64,000 bases of DNA from Beroe forskalii (Eukaryota; Ctenophora; Nuda; Beroida; Beroidae), in contig WFMF01000142.1 of assembly GCA_011033025.1 (NCBI GenBank), forward strand, positions 248,001 to 312,000, read 5' to 3'. Below the pieces are notes generated by a model. That model searched no databases and was not told the origin of the DNA. It was given only the letters and a program-made list of their open reading frames with translations. Both the position numbers and the translations under genes were made by a program. Shown piece after piece: positions 1 through 11,479 of the stretch; the stretch's first letter is position 1; every line of letters starts with the position of its first letter.

Positions 1-131
1 GACCCCTGAGAAGTGAGCGTGTCTGTCGTAGACATTCCACATCACAAGAGGGAACATAGGATCCATCCACTGTCCAGCCACTGAGACTTCAACCCAGGTG
101 GATTCGAAGTAGTGGAGGATAGGGAGCTCAT
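1..131 (-). CDS. partial exon resembling MULE-type transposase (C-terminal region)
   Basis: The minus strand has an open frame from position 131 to the window edge. It includes the string ILHYFESTW, then MFPLVMWNVYDRH about 15 residues later. This pattern (hydrophobic-YFE-x-TW, a short gap, then FP-x-x-x-WNVYDR) recalls the region just before the RTNN/EGWH motif in MULE-domain proteins common in marine invertebrate genomes. The sequence runs off the window before that motif. A pyrimidine-rich tract ending in CCCAG abuts position 131 and would be a good acceptor, but the frame is also open further upstream through a poly-C run. No start codon is needed for an internal exon. The assignment is by motif memory; it could be a decayed transposon remnant or a domesticated gene. 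Confidence 0.45.
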
Positions 132-167
132 CTGGGAGGAAGGAGGTAGTCAGAGACTCATAGACCA

Positions 168-475
168 GGGGGGGGGGGGAAGGTCGCAGTTCTATGGTTG
201 GGTACGACTGTTTATCCCCATTGAAGCTTGAATGGGGATAAAAGGTCGTAGCTGTACTGTTATCTGCGACCTTTTATCGCCCTGCTTGATACCAAGCTCA
301 TTTTCAATGGGGGATAAAAAGTCACAGTCTATGGCAGAAGTGCACCTTTTTATCCCCCTCAAAATACAGTACAGATCAAAGGCAAAGTAGGGGGTAAAAG
401 GTCGCACTTGTACCCTAGGGTGGTAAAAGGTTGGGGGATAAAAATTCGGGGTTAAAAAGTCGCATCACCCATAAT
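168..475. repeat. cluster of inverted and direct GGGGATAAAAGGTCGCA-type motifs
   Basis: A motif close to GGGGGATAAAAGGTCGCA occurs at about 233, 309, 391, 433 and 450 on the plus strand. It occurs inverted at about 210, 268 and 341, where CCTTTTTATCCCC-like strings are seen. A run of 12 G starts at 168. The alternating orientation suggests a small non-autonomous element or nested foldback remnants next to the transposase-like exon. No clear target-site duplication was found. Confidence 0.5.
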
Positions 476-1680
476 TGTATAGCAGCCCTAGGTTTACAAT
501 ACAACTGGTGTGGTTTCTGGAAAGTGCCTAGAAACTACAATATGAGTTGCCAACATCTACATCTATCCCTCCATCTGTCTGTCTGTTTGTCTGTCTGTCT
601 CCTTATAACAAATCTTCAAAATCACAAATTTCTTAAATTTAATTAGGCTGTAGCTGTTGGTTGTCAAAATGAGGCTGTTGGTTGTCAAAAATGTAAATTG
701 TATAGGCTGACCAGGCCCATGTGTGCCATGATGCTTGAAATCTCCAAAATTATGATAAGTTCTAAATCAAAGGGCTGTTGGATAATTTGTGTCTCACAGC
801 CTTAGGAATAACTGAGTAAGTTGGCTATGGATTGGAGGAAAATGCCTCAGGGATCACATGTATACCAAGTCAACAACAAGCATGGTGGGGGAGGGAAATT
901 AAGTGCCTGGATATGGGATCAATAAACAAACAAGAATTATTCCAGCAAGCACAATTCTTGCTGATGTTGCACATGTTATAACAAATCAATACTTTGTCAC
1001 TAGCTTAACATCATATAACTTAAAAGTGCTGTATTGACATCAATAGTCAAATGCAAGGAAATGTCTCTAACCTCCTACAGACTATTTATGTTATGCCTTA
1101 GTCTTAGAGAAACGGCCACAGTCGTTTTATGTTATCCCATTGTAGTAATTTTGACCATGTGCCTAACCCAGTATGCTTATTGTAGATCCTTGCTGTGTGC
1201 AGCATATCAAAAAAATCGAAGCTGAGGGGCTCTCTTCCTTGATGTTGTGATGTATGTGATTATTACAACATAGATTAAGATTGATAGATGTGTAGGTTAC
1301 TGCTGAGGCAAAGCTAAGATGGTTGCACACTGCTCTCAAAGTGAGAGGGTATTAAAATACTTGACAGTTGTATTTGCACTTTATATGGTTATATTGGACC
1401 AAGGGCACCAATGAGTTTGGTTGGAAGCACCTGCTCACCAGGGTATCATCTAATGTAGCACCTGAAGTAAAGTATTACAATGACCAATGGCATGTCAATA
1501 GAAATGTTACAATAATTACACTTTGCTGATGCCTTCAGTAATTAAGTAAGTAAGTAACTCATAAACAAATACTTTGATTGATTCCTTAATAATCATTGTG
1601 TGATAATTGCATGTCATGCAATTTGTCCAAAATTATCATTATTATCGATTTGACTAATGTAAAAGTTCAAATATTTATAG
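476..1680. other. gene-free upstream region of the first Galpha gene
   Basis: AT-rich sequence with no recognisable coding region. It holds a short CTGT-rich microsatellite at about 572-602. The short open frames here have no family resemblance and no splice support. The right end reads ATTTATAG followed by GTAATGGG, so a 5'-UTR intron could end at 1680. Confidence 0.5.
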
Positions 1681-1683
1681 GTA

Positions 1684-1719
1684 ATGGGTAATGCGGGAAG
1701 ACTGAGAAAAGCCAAGTAA
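1684..1719 (+). promoter_or_regulatory. upstream ORF (11 codons) in the first Galpha leader
   Basis: ATG at 1684 opens a frame encoding MGNAGRLRKAK and stopping at TAA 1717-1719, 18 bases before the Galpha start at 1738. If the transcript includes this stretch, a uORF this close could lower initiation at the main ATG. Whether the leader is transcribed cannot be seen here. Confidence 0.35.
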
Positions 1720-1737
1720 TAAAGTTACAAATCCACA

Positions 1738-2805
1738 ATGGGATGTTGTGGGGGCAATGACACAGCAGAAAATCAGCGAAGTAAGCAACTTGATAAACAA
1801 CTCAAGGAAGATGCTGAGAAATCTGCCAGAGAGGTCAAGTTGTTATTACTGGGAGCTGGTGAGTCTGGAAAGTCCACAGTTGTGAAGCAGATGACCATCA
1901 TACACAAGTCTGGTTATAATGAAGAAAGTAGGAAGAAATACATTAATGTTATCCTTAACAATGCACTTGTCTCTCTGAATAATATCCTGCAAGCTATGAA
2001 TGCTATCACTCCTAAAGTTGAGTTTGGTGATTCTGCAAGGAAATCTGATGGTGAAAAACTGCTATCATATGAACTCTTAGATACTACTCAAACCCAACTA
2101 CCTGATGGTGCTCCTGATGTGATGAAACGATTGTGGGCTGATGAAGGTGTACAGAAGTGTTTCCAGCGCTCTAATGAGTATCAACTTATGGATTCTGCTA
2201 GGTATTACCTTGATGCCCTTGACAGAATCTGTGAACCTGGCTTTATACCTGATGAGCAAGATGTATTGCGTTGTCGGGTTCAGACCACGGGAATTGTTGA
2301 AGAAAACTTCTCCCACAAAGATCTACATTTCCGAATGTTTGATGTTGGTGGACAAAGATCTGAAAGACGAAAATGGATCCATTGCTTTGAAGGTGTAACA
2401 GCAATTATATTTTGTGCATCACTAAGTGCATATGACTTAGTTCTAGCTGAAGACGATGCAACAAATAGGATGCATGAAAGTATGAAACTGTTTGATTCTA
2501 TATGCAATAACAAATGGTTCACAGATACATCTATCATTCTTTTCTTGAATAAGAAAGATCTTTTCGAAGAGAAAATCTCAAGGTCCTCCTTGAAGATATG
2601 CTTCCCCGAATACAGTGGCGCAGATGATTATGGTGAAGCTGCACAGTACATTCAAGGCAGGTTTGAAGTCCTGAACAGAACCGAAGATAAAGAAATCTAC
2701 ACTCATTTCACCTGTGCTACAGACACTGGTAACATCCAGTTCGTCTTTGATGCAGTTACTGACGTCATTATAAAGAACAACCTGAAAGACTGCGGATTGT
2801 TTTAA
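1738..2805 (+). CDS. GNAI-like: G protein alpha subunit, Gi class (paralog 1), single coding exon
   Basis: 355 residues, the usual Galpha-i length. GTP-binding and hydrolysing alpha subunit that would pair with beta-gamma at the plasma membrane and couple to seven-transmembrane receptors. Visible motifs: MGC start for lipid attachment (Gly2, Cys3, also Cys4); P-loop GAGESGKS at 39-46; helical domain about 62-176; switch I Arg180 and Thr183; DVGGQ 202-206 with catalytic Gln206; NKKD 271-274; TCAT 325-328; C-terminus NNLKDCGLF, with Cys352 four from the end as in Gi proteins modified by pertussis toxin. The Gi C-terminus predicts adenylyl cyclase inhibition, by family knowledge only. No intron interrupts the frame. 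A good donor (GTAG|GTAAGC, 2817-2826) lies just after the stop and an acceptor-like site at 1680, so introns may be confined to UTRs. Position 6 is Gly where Ser is more typical for myristoylation. A paralog follows at 4896. Confidence 0.96.
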   Translation: MGCCGGNDTAENQRSKQLDKQLKEDAEKSAREVKLLLLGAGESGKSTVVKQMTIIHKSGYNEESRKKYINVILNNALVSLNNILQAMNAITPKVEFGDSARKSDGEKLLSYELLDTTQTQLPDGAPDVMKRLWADEGVQKCFQRSNEYQLMDSARYYLDALDRICEPGFIPDEQDVLRCRVQTTGIVEENFSHKDLHFRMFDVGGQRSERRKWIHCFEGVTAIIFCASLSAYDLVLAEDDATNRMHESMKLFDSICNNKWFTDTSIILFLNKKDLFEEKISRSSLKICFPEYSGADDYGEAAQYIQGRFEVLNRTEDKEIYTHFTCATDTGNIQFVFDAVTDVIIKNNLKDCGLF

Positions 2806-4880
2806 AATGTGTTCTTTGTAGGTAAGCATTTTATTAATTAGGTCTTCAGGGCTATGATAATATAAAATTGCTTAGAATCCAATTTAAACAACAATTCTAG
2901 TTTAAAATATACACCTCTTAAATACTTCACAGTGAAAATATGCCATTGTTCCTTCGTTTTGAAACTATCTGTTCAAACGATGATCAATTTTCCAAAACTC
3001 AAATCGAACCTCCAGATATTATATGACAAGTATGATTTAGACTATTTATAGACAAAACTTGGTATTTTTCCAATAACTATTCACGTTTATCTGTAGTCAT
3101 TACGTGAGGTTCCAACCTCATGGCAAACACATGCAGTATATCGTGCCAGTTTATGTTGGTCTCAGACATGCTTTTTATGTGTTTGCCATCGGCTTGCTTG
3201 TAGCATATGGCTTTTCAAATTCTTGTCTGTGCTGGACATATTTATTAACCGGTATTATAATTGTATAGTGCATGAAAATCACGTTTAGATATTAGAATTA
3301 TTCTATGACAGATTGTTTGATCGATTTTTGCTATCATTTCGGATTACTGATAAAGTGCCATCTTCCTCAAACAGATGCCACTTTCTTTAAAAATAAGCTA
3401 TTTTACAGGTATTTAACATTTGATTCCTTGATTGATAAAAGACTTTGAGATCACTGACTCTCAGGTGATGAATGGATTTCGGCAGTGATGTGACAGGTCA
3501 ATGATATTCACTTCCATTTATTAATTGCAGCAATAATTGTTAGATTTCTAGAGTTGGTGGTAGTTCTTGTTACAGGCAAGTTCTTATTCTTAATAATGCT
3601 CTTAATATTAACTAACACAGAAAACTGAACACTTAAAATGCTCTTGAATTCATATTAACCGTTATTTCTCAGGAAAGTTTGAAAAATTGTTGCCTAGTTT
3701 CAGAAAATGCTGGGCTGGTTAACCATCCAAATACAAATAAGTTCTAGGCTCACTCACCTGATGTCATAAACATGAATCATGTTGCCAAAATTGCTGGGCA
3801 GCCTTTGCTGAGTTCTTGCTGAATGTTGCATACAAAGCTAAAATTGAACTTATTCTCTATCACTCTTCTAAGTTTCTTAACTCTTATCCTCATTACCTAT
3901 ACTATAGATAGGAATTATAGTTTAGATAGGAATCAGTAAAATTACTGAAGATCATAGTGAATTTATCACCACCATTCTCATTATCCAAATCACATGTATA
4001 TAAACAATAAACATCCGACATATATTATTATCTTATCATATTATATTTATGACTAGAACTCGTTTAAGTTGTCAAAAGCTTTTAAAGTGATCACAGATTT
4101 CAACGCTCTTTTATTTGTATCAAAGCTGTTTTTTTGTAATTGACAATGTGCTTAACAACCACAAATTGAATATTTTAATTCTATGGACTGGAACTATGAA
4201 CAATCTTGTCTATCCAGACTGTTACTTTAAAGTGTGTCATGCTTTTTAGTTTTGTAATATTGTATTGTGTTCATTATTTAATATGTGTTATGGAATGATG
4301 GATTTATTTGAAATTCATTTAAAATGTGATATGTTGGTCCATTTCATTAATTATTGACCATGATACTTATTATGAAACCATACTTGAGCCAAGCATGCTT
4401 GTATTACCTCTTTGTCGGATGTAGGTTTAAAAATGATTCTTTCATTGACATGGATAAAACAACTAGTTGACATGACCAAATTCATCTAGCTTCTTTTGTG
4501 AAGAAAATAAATGACTCAGTTACTTTCAGCTTGAACCTAATGCATGGAAATTATCAAATCAATACCTAAGTTAATTTTGTTTAACTCTGTGAAGTTGCCA
4601 ATCCAGACCTATATCGAAGTAGGTATGAATTTTTCAGTGAATTCATGATCAAAATTTATATAATTTTGATATCAAGTTTTCAATTATGAAGAAAATCAAC
4701 TAAATTAAATGCACATTCCAGTTTACATTTCATTTCACATCAGCTCCTTGTCACCAGACATGAAGCATTGAATGGCGTCGTGGGTTGGCAACTGAGCAGA
4801 GTCTGCTATTGCATGCTCTGAACTGGTAACCCCTATTTTAGGTCAGATGTGATGTTCTTTTAAAGGGAGTGTGACTTCAG
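2806..4880. other. intergenic region between the two Galpha genes
   Basis: About 2.1 kb of AT-rich sequence with no recognisable gene. AATAAA signals at 4006-4011 and 4506-4511 could serve a long or spliced 3' end of the first gene. The right end, GTGACTTCAG at 4871-4880, is a possible splice acceptor 15 bases before the second start codon. Confidence 0.5.
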
Positions 4881-4895
4881 ATTTGTTGGTACTAT

Positions 4896-5978
4896 ATGGG
4901 GTGTACAGCGTCAGCCCTGGAGGGAGTTGATAAAAATGCAATTGAGCACAGCAAGGCCTTGGATCGGCAGCTAAAGTTTGATGGCGAGCGTGCTGCTCGA
5001 GAAGTGAAGCTTCTTTTGCTTGGAGCTGGGGAATCAGGGAAATCGACTATTGTCAAACAAATGACCATCATTCATAAGGCAGGTTACACTGAAGAGGAAC
5101 GTAGGTATTATGTCCCTATCATTCACGATAATACCCTCAACTCGATCTGTAGTATCATCCAAGCCCTCTCAACAATCAGTCCACCAGTTGATATCAAGGA
5201 CTCTGGAAGAGCAGCAGATGCAATTACTGTGCTGAAATACCGGGATGAGATTGAGGGAGAGGAAGTGAAGTTAACGGAAGAGATACAGGATTGCATCAAG
5301 AGGCTTTGGACTAATGAAAACATTCAAGAATGTTTTGAGAGGTCTAATGAGTATCAGCTTAATGATTCCGCACAGTATTATCTTGATGACATCGACAGGA
5401 TATGCGACCCCGACTTTCTGCCTACTCCACAAGACGTCCTCAGGTCAAGAGTTCGAACCACTGGAATTGTGGAGCAAAAGTTCAGCCACAAAGGCCTGCA
5501 ATTCTGCATGTTTGATGTTGGTGGACAGAGGTCTGAAAGGAGGAAGTGGATCCACTGTTTCGAGGGTGTTACTGCCATTATTTTCTGTGCTTCTCTGAGT
5601 GCCTATGATTTGAAACTAGCAGAAGATGAGGGTATGAATAGGATGCACGAGAGCATGAAACTATTCGATTCCATCTGCAATAACAAGTGGTTTACAAACA
5701 CTTCCATCATTCTGTTCCTCAACAAGATGGATCTATTTGAGGCCAAGATAACTAAATACCCACTGAGTAAATGTTTCCCTGAATACCAAGGCGCTAATAC
5801 ATACGGAGAGGCAGCCCAGTACATCCAGATTAAGTTCGAAGTTCTAAACAAGAAAGATGGCAAAGAGATCTACACCCATTTCACGTGTGCTACGGACACT
5901 GGGAATATCCAGTTTGTATTCGATGCAGTAACCGATGTCATCATTAAAAATAATTTGAAAGACTGCGGACTTTTCTGA
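4896..5978 (+). CDS. GNAI-like: G protein alpha subunit, Gi class (paralog 2), single coding exon
   Basis: 360 residues, same strand as the paralog at 1738, uninterrupted by introns. Motifs: MGCTAS start, a good myristoylation context with palmitoylatable Cys3; P-loop GAGESGKS 43-50; helical domain about 66-180; switch I Arg185 and Thr188; DVGGQ 207-211 with catalytic Gln211; NKMD 276-279; TCAT 330-333; C-terminus NNLKDCGLF with Cys357. All catalytic and nucleotide-binding residues are present, so an active GTPase switch at the plasma membrane is expected. The GTPase domain is very close to paralog 1 while the helical domain (about 95-135 here) is poorly conserved and longer. The last 38 residues are identical but differ at about 20 codons silently, so this is an old duplicate and not a recent copy. 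A possible acceptor at 4880 suggests a 5'-UTR intron. No AATAAA is seen in the first 300 bases after the stop. Confidence 0.96.
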   Translation: MGCTASALEGVDKNAIEHSKALDRQLKFDGERAAREVKLLLLGAGESGKSTIVKQMTIIHKAGYTEEERRYYVPIIHDNTLNSICSIIQALSTISPPVDIKDSGRAADAITVLKYRDEIEGEEVKLTEEIQDCIKRLWTNENIQECFERSNEYQLNDSAQYYLDDIDRICDPDFLPTPQDVLRSRVRTTGIVEQKFSHKGLQFCMFDVGGQRSERRKWIHCFEGVTAIIFCASLSAYDLKLAEDEGMNRMHESMKLFDSICNNKWFTNTSIILFLNKMDLFEAKITKYPLSKCFPEYQGANTYGEAAQYIQIKFEVLNKKDGKEIYTHFTCATDTGNIQFVFDAVTDVIIKNNLKDCGLF

Positions 5979-7791
5979 TGTTTATACTTACTATGATATA
6001 ATCTACTTGCAAAGTTTATATTATAAGTTCTTACTTTTTATCTGCGATTTAAGCATTCAATCATCTTTTTATTTATAATTGATTTAATCACCTATTATAA
6101 AAGCACTTTGATACACGACAACACTTTTTAAACAGTATAATTACTTTTTAAAAAAGAATCTATATATTATTCATTTTTCATCTAACCTCCCTGTCACTCC
6201 TATATATTCGGGTTACCTTTCTTCCTTTCTTTAAAAGCACACTGATACTTACAAATATTCGCTATCAAGCAACAAAACCTGCAACAGCTAAACGCTACAT
6301 CTTATTAATTGATGACCCAGCACAACTTATCTATGCTCCCTGATTCTATGAAATGATTCATGATAAAATTATATATCCAATATCACCAATCACGTCCTTC
6401 TCAATTGATTCAAAAGCACAATACTCCAATTATTATAACATGTTATTCTAAAGCCGGGCAACAAGATTCAAACTTCCTGTTATCATTGAAAATTCAACCT
6501 TACTAACATATCTTTCTCTCTATCAGCACTCAAGAGCTGTTGATCAGTTTTCTGTACTCGATTGCTTGAAGAAGAAGACGAAGTTCGGTGTTGTAGGGTA
6601 CGAGGCATGCTCAGTCGAGGGAGTGTAGTGCAGGGCCCTCGGAGGGGGAGCTGCACTATTGGGCCACACTCTCTCTTCTGCAGCTGTCTCACAGGTACCT
6701 AGGTCTGCCTCTGTCACAAAGTGGGTAATCTGATTTGCAGGTTTCTTCAAAAGTGGGTCCGAATGGGGTGTTTTGGGAGTCTGCCGGTCACTGGTCGTTA
6801 CATAATGTAACATTTTAAGTGGTTAGAGGTATACATTATGATATCTGTTATTATAACTTGTCAGTGACAAGTATGTTTAATAAGTTTACATTCAAATATG
6901 TTAGATTTTGCATGTCATCTAATCTTCTCTTATCGTTTTTAATTGCTAGGTGCTAAGATTTCCTAACAACAACCCTTGGATTATATATACCTTTTTCATT
7001 TAGCTACAAGAAACACATGATCTATCGGATACCATGCTTTGCCCACACACACAGCATGTCCTCCACATACACTTCTCTAACCGTATATATCACCGCTAAT
7101 TCGGTGGTGTTGAAAAATCCTCCTCAATCACGCTCATGTGTAACGATTCTGTACGCTGTTGTACCAGGGCATTAGGTGTCTCTTTTTGTGTGTCTTTTTG
7201 AAAATTACAAAAAATATTTCAGCACTTATTAACAACATCAAAGTATGTATAGTGTAGCACACTCACGCACACACACATATACGCACACACGCACACCTGG
7301 ACAGATTGTGACTTGAGAAGAGAGAGAATAGCAAGTGTTTAAATGCAAACATGCTCTGTGTCAGAATATTACACGTATCCAGTCCTGAACTAAATTTTGA
7401 TTTGCTCTATTGTAAGACTTCGTGCCACTATGTCGTTTATCTTCATGACGGCAAATCAATAGCTACTCCCAATAGCTACTCATCGTAAACCTTCAAAGAA
7501 ATTCTGAATGTACAACCTTGGTGTGTTTTAATTCTATAAATATAAATATTATCTTACATGCGGTAAGTTACTGCTGGGTTAATCTGTGCGATATCAGAGA
7601 GATTGGCGATTACGATTCAACATGGAAAAATGTTCATCACAAAAAATGAAAATTGTCCTTGAAGAGCATTCATCATAATATGATGAAAATTATAGTAAAC
7701 GGAAGCCAGGGTACTTGCATGGAATAGTATTGTATTTTAGCATGCACGTGTAGACTGTAGAATTTTAGATTCTAGACATATTATATTTTAT
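5979..7791. other. gene-poor region downstream of the Galpha pair
   Basis: AT-rich. A pyrimidine-rich acceptor-like tract ending in ATCAG at 6521-6526 precedes an open stretch of about 34 codons on the plus strand (6527 to a TAG at about 6629), and overlapping minus-strand frames cover 6483-6813. None has a family I recognise. A CA-rich stretch lies at about 7256-7300. No gene is called. Confidence 0.4.
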
Positions 7792-8043
7792 TTGTTGATA
7801 GTAGCAGTTTTTCTGATGCGGTCAATGGGCTGTCAGATCCATTTCATATCCCCACAAGAACTCAATGAAAAGCTGACCGCGGGATCTGGCGAGCTAACGG
7901 TGTGGTGTTCGTGGTGTCTCTTGAAGCCGCTGTGGGGGCTACCATCCCCTGGGGCAACAGAGGCTTTGGGATGCCAAGGGACCCACACGAGAGTTGATCG
8001 GCTGATGACGAAAAATGGTTCTCTGTCTGTAATTATCGACTGA
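7792..8043 (+). CDS. weak candidate exon, unknown product
   Basis: A GC-richer island (about 7850-8020) within AT-rich sequence carries an open frame of up to 83 codons. The listed start is TTG; the first ATG is at 7816. It includes ISPQELNEKLTAGSGELTVW and ends at a TGA. I recognise no domain. Minus-strand frames are also open over part of the island, so this may be a repeat fragment and not an exon. Confidence 0.15.
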   Translation: MLIVAVFLMRSMGCQIHFISPQELNEKLTAGSGELTVWCSWCLLKPLWGLPSPGATEALGCQGTHTRVDRLMTKNGSLSVIID

Positions 8044-9440
8044 AGTTTGCCTGTACGTTCATCACTTATTTATTCCAAAAGTTACCGGGTAATTTTAGTT
8101 GATGGTTTGAGAGTGCTACTATACTTTGTTTCAGCTGTATTATTTTGTGTTGTAGTATTCAGCACACAGGTTGATGATGATTTACTCTTACCTTTTACTA
8201 AGAGTATTTACTAGTTGCGGTATTGTCTTGAGTCACTGATTTATGGATAGCTTTCTATTCACGGAGAAAAAAATAAATGAGAAGGATTAATATAATATAT
8301 TATTATTTAACATATGATTTACAAGGCTGGATTTCAATTTATTATTATTGAAATATATCAAATTATGATTATTTGCTACCGTTATATTATATAGATATAC
8401 AATATCAGCTGGGCATCTCAGGTTTGCCAACTCAGTTTCTTTCATCATGGGCCCAGTGGGGTGTGCTATTACCTCCTTACTTGAACCTCGTACTGAGCGA
8501 CTTGGTTCAAGTCTGTGACTTTCACATCCTTACTGAGATGATAAGCTCTGTTGGCTTTCTTGCGCCCAGTCCCACACTGTCGCATATGTATTCAATGATG
8601 TTATGCTATGATGATATGATGATGATTTGGAATTAGAATTATATAATTTAGTGTATATTCCTAACATAGATCATGTATATTTTTTCAAATTATCTATACA
8701 TCCCTGGATAAAATGTGATTTTAATGAAGCAATAGTTGTGCATTTTAACAGCAGGTGAACAAACCTATTCATTATATGTGTGCCATTGTTCACCACATCT
8801 TAGATTATTTAAAACTGCAGCAACTTCTAGTTTTATAATTTAAAATGTGAAATTATGCATTTCATTATACGCCATACGATAAGTAAATCAGGTATATATG
8901 ATCACATGAATATATATTATTATGAAAGTTAAATTCATGCATTTATTTGTCGATCTTTTGTGTGATTTATCATTATATTATTATAATTATCATATATATT
9001 TTATGGATATATACACACACGAAATATATGTATCTCTGGTACCTTGGCTTCCCTATAATACGTTATGATAACGTATATAATAACAGATGTGCACGAACAG
9101 TGCAGCATATTAGAAGCTCTGTTAATCCCTGATTCCCTGAAAGTATGTGGCATTTAACACACAGTCTCTCTTGTGAAGGACCCGGAATACTCATACAGCA
9201 CCGCGTCATCGATTACTCGCTGCGAACTGTGGCTGTGACCTCACTGGCAACTGCCTGCTATATATCTGTGTGGTGTTGTCCGGACACTGTGTATACTATA
9301 TATATAATATAACTTGTCTGAGTGACTGTATATCCTACGACATATGGAAGGTTTCCCTCTCTCTCTCTGGTTTGATATTAATATATGTATGTGATGATAA
9401 GTTACACGCTATAGTGTCCTGGTGTTTGTCCGTGTGTCTT
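8044..9440. other. AT-rich gene-free region
   Basis: Very AT-rich with runs of alternating AT. No coding, RNA or mobile feature recognised. Confidence 0.45.
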
Positions 9441-9442
9441 AA

Positions 9443-9556
9443 CAACAGGGTCACTATGTGTGTGTTTGAGAGTTATATGTCTCAACAACAGGGTCACTGT
9501 GTGTCTCAAGAAGACCAGGGTCACTATGTGTCTCAACAACAGGGTCACTATGTGTG
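9443..9556. repeat. short minisatellite, units of about 24-27 bp
   Basis: Four units of CAACAACAGGGTCACTATGT type follow one another, with variable GTGTCT spacers. After them the string GAGACAAAGTTAT occurs twice (about 9556 and 9597). Confidence 0.7.
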
Positions 9557-9599
9557 AGACAAAGTTATATCTTTCAACATTTGAGTGAGTGTGTGTGAG

Positions 9600-10990
9600 A
9601 CAAAGTTATGTGTTGCACGCACTATAACAGGATAAATATGTCTTGTAAGGTCATCAATTCTCCAATAGCTTCTACTATTGGTTTGCCACAAATTTATTCG
9701 TTAATTTGTTTGTGAAAGGGAAAGTGCATGACTTAGGCCGTGGAATGTTAAGAGACACCTTACCCATGTCTTGATACAGCTACAGAAACGTCACACACCA
9801 CCTCATCCACACTTAGTTTAAGTGGAATGATTTAAAAATATCTCAAGTGAACAGTTCTGCCATGATGTCTTTGGACAGGGAGATTGTTCAAAATTGGTCA
9901 TGTTTATTAATATCTGGCATAAATATTTTAATTCTTTGATCTGATTAATCTTTATGTTTTACTTCTTCATCCTCTTTATTCTATGATTGCGTTAGTATGT
10001 TATGATTGATTAGTAACATAATAGTATTACTGGTTACATGGGATCACAGCATCATGAGATCTGGAGCATGTCTCGTTCAGTGATCGGCAGCAGGTAGGGA
10101 GACAATGTCTTCACTATTCTTTCCGGGGTTATAAAATCTTAGAAATTCAAAAAAAGATCACTTCTGGTCAGGGGAACGAATTGAAATATCCAGGTATAGA
10201 ATTGTAAGGGAGGCGAGGGATGGACGGGTGCAGAATGTGCAGAAACACCGACTTCAACATTATTTATTGAGCGAATTTGAATTTGATTGACATTTATTAT
10301 TAAGCCTTATATAATTTACTTATACATAATATATATTATCATTATATTGATATATAAGATATGTCTTTGTGAGAACCGAAGCAAAATTGCTTCAGGCACT
10401 TTGTTAATGATATTTGAGAATCTGATGTTGGACACACAAACTAAAATAATAATAATATTATTGTGAAGTTTGTTGCATCTGTGTGTGTGTCATTTCATAT
10501 ATAATATAATAACCGTAGCGAACGATGATATGTAGTGCACAAACTTTGTTGTTTAGGTTTGCGAAATTTAATTTCTTGAAACTTTCATCTCAATTTTGTT
10601 TATTTTTTGTAATTGTATTTGAGACCAGCGTTCCGTTAATTTCTGTGTAGTTAACCCTTTTAAAACGCTGTACATTACTAGTATGAGTTATAAATTGCCA
10701 TTATATTATTTTTGAATTGAAAATTCGTGGACACGATGAAGATTTGCATAAAATACTACCAGCTCTGTCCAATGGGCGTTACGGGCTGTATAATGTGGAA
10801 TTGATATTAATTTTAATTTTGCCATGGTATACCATCTACATATTATTATATTAACGATGCTACAATCAATGTTTTCTTATGTTTATTTTGATATAGTATA
10901 CAATATAGGATGCAGCCTACGTGCAACACGCAAGTACACACTCCGTGCTCAGGCACACAACCAACCACCTTACTCAGACCTTTGGTATTG
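9600..10990. other. AT-rich gene-free region
   Basis: No recognisable gene. Short open frames near 10824 run into the CACGTG-rich repeat and have no coding character. Confidence 0.45.
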
Positions 10991-11024
10991 CAGAAGTACA
11001 TTACAACACCACAGGGTGCCTGCA

Positions 11025-11352
11025 CGAATCACGCATCACGCAGCCCTCACGCAATCACGCGTTGACACCATCTGCCCACGTGCAAACATCACGTACATAG
11101 TATGTGAACTGTGCATGAATCACGCACACACGTGCAGAAATCACGCACCCCATCGTGTGCAAATAACATCCGCCCACCTACAAGCCAAAAATGCGACTAG
11201 ACATGATTCATCAATGTGGAAACTCATGCATCCACGTACAAACATCACATTGGCACGTGCGAACCACGTGCAAACATCACGTGCAAACATCACCTGGTCA
11301 CGTGCAAACATCACTTGGTCACGTGCAAAGCATCTCATTTTCACGTGCAAAA
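11025..11352. repeat. CACGC / CACGTG motif cluster with 21-22 bp tandem units
   Basis: The left half has about six CACGC cores (11025-11150). The right half has tandem units CACGTGCAAACATCAC plus a short spacer, with a 21-22 bp period (11260-11350). Eight CACGTG palindromes lie between about 11075 and 11350. CACGTG is the E-box core for bHLH factors, and CACGC is the reverse of the GCGTG core bound by AHR-type bHLH-PAS factors. Open frames across this region come from the repeat. Confidence 0.7.
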
Positions 11353-11479
11353 CGTCATGCGCCCATGTGTCATGATTTTCTGCTGTCGCTGGCTGGTTGT
11401 GTGCTGCACGGCGTTGTGAACAAGTTTGTGAGTGTGTGTTTTGTACCTTTTCTCTCTGTGCACACAGTACAATAGTATG

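Noticed and set aside
6527..6629. Terminal exon after a good acceptor at 6526
   Set aside because: Only about 34 codons, no recognised product, no upstream exon; other frames and the opposite strand are also open.
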